A stretch of DNA of 64,000 nucleotides from Sabulibacter ruber. GTDB taxonomy: Bacteria; Bacteroidota; Bacteroidia; Cytophagales; Hymenobacteraceae. Location: positions 744,001 to 808,000 of the forward strand of contig NZ_JAFFID010000001.1 of assembly GCF_017355955.1 (NCBI RefSeq), written 5' to 3'. The notes below the pieces were generated by a model. It was given only the letters and a program-made list of their open reading frames with translations. It searched no databases and was not told the DNA's origin. Both the position numbers and the translations under genes were made by a program. Of the stretch, positions 63,770 through 64,000 are shown piece after piece (the stretch's first letter is position 1; each line of letters begins with the position of its first letter).

Positions 63770-64000
63770 CTACTGCACCACTACTTTGCTTGATTGGGCT
63801 GTATTCCCAATCTGCAATTGTACCACGTACACTCCTTTCCCAAATTTGGTCAGATCCAAGGCTTTGGAGTAATTCCCCTGGATAGTTCCCAGATCTTCCT
63901 GGTAAACGGTTTTTCCCTGACCATTCACTACCCGCACCTGGGCCTTGGTTTTCTTGGGCACGTTGAAAGCCAGGTTCACTTTGCCGCTGGTGGGGTTAGG
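63770..64000 (-). CDS. C-terminal part of a T9SS-secreted protein (cut by the window edge)
   Basis: The 5' end lies beyond the window. The visible residues read PNPTSGKVNLAFNVPKKT, then RVVNGQGKTVYQEDLG and GVYVVQLQIGNTAQSSKVVVQ-stop. This is a T9SS type A sorting domain with the usual PNPTSG start and the LxxGVYxVQ block. The protein is another secreted or surface cargo; its functional domain is not in the window. Confidence 0.88.
   Translation of the reverse strand, partial: PNPTSGKVNLAFNVPKKTKAQVRVVNGQGKTVYQEDLGTIQGNYSKALDLTKFGKGVYVVQLQIGNTAQSSKVVVQ

Overview
The window looks like a chromosomal stretch of a Bacteroidota bacterium. It most resembles the Cytophagales family Hymenobacteraceae (Rufibacter- or Pontibacter-like), but there is no rRNA gene here, so the genus is an inference. 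The evidence is two TonB-dependent receptors, tandem DUF4249 lipoproteins, type IX secretion (T9SS) C-terminal sorting tails, DUF3822, DUF4920 and DUF2147 proteins, a PD40/OmpA protein, several Bacteroidota-type -7 boxes (TAnnTTTG), and few Shine-Dalgarno sites. Base composition is near 50% GC, dropping in parts of 37.7-48.3 kb. I saw no tRNA, rRNA, CRISPR array, insertion sequence or phage gene.

Layout. 0.3-5.7 kb: siderophore-type TonB receptor, a 39-aa microprotein, an FAD monooxygenase and DUF3822. 5.9-10.2 kb: a lone cytochrome oxidase subunit III, an uncharacterised two-gene unit, two exported proteins, and an RsbQ-like hydrolase with a STAS/SpoIIAA-like partner. 10.6-18.2 kb: an SDR reductase, a DEAD-box helicase, a gluconokinase/6-phosphogluconate dehydrogenase fusion, a DoxX-like membrane protein and ligA. 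18.6-20.5 kb: an overlapping amidoligase plus class I glutamine-amidotransferase pair behind a strong Shine-Dalgarno. 20.7-23.3 kb: queE and a PorE-like OmpA protein. 23.6-27.5 kb: aspartate kinase, thrB and thrC preceded by a 40-codon threonine-rich leader ORF. 27.7-37.4 kb: a TIG lipoprotein, folD, a TetR-TolC-EmrA-EmrB efflux operon with a 24-bp palindromic operator, DUF4184 and lepA. 37.7-39.3 kb: an AT-rich SRPBCC/GNAT pair. 39.6-48.0 kb: a five-gene surface operon (unknown, TonB receptor, DUF4249, DUF4249, MG2-like protein broken by an in-frame TGA). 48.3-56.7 kb: a TRIC channel, fused isobutyryl-CoA mutase icmF, a 42-aa exported microprotein, an FKBP, a second STAS-like protein and kup. 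56.8-64.0 kb: an M61 peptidase, an NlpC/P60 protein, a probable structured RNA, small proteins, a GreA-like factor, an M1 peptidase with a T9SS tail, and the tail of another T9SS cargo.

How the parts connect. The thr operon looks controlled by a threonine-sensing leader peptide; its kinase lacks the homoserine dehydrogenase domain, so that step must be encoded elsewhere. The T9SS cargo tails and the PorE-like protein point to an active T9SS. The 48-39.6 kb operon is a typical outer-membrane receptor plus surface-lipoprotein assembly. Between genes there are many long perfect hairpins acting as shared terminators, and a family of interspersed imperfect palindromes (about CTGTTTTAGGCC, TTTTC, GAAAA, GGCCTAAAACAG) at roughly one per 5 kb. 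The points most worth following are the thr leader, the unassigned RNA at 59.5-59.8 kb, the amidoligase/GATase pair and the palindrome family.
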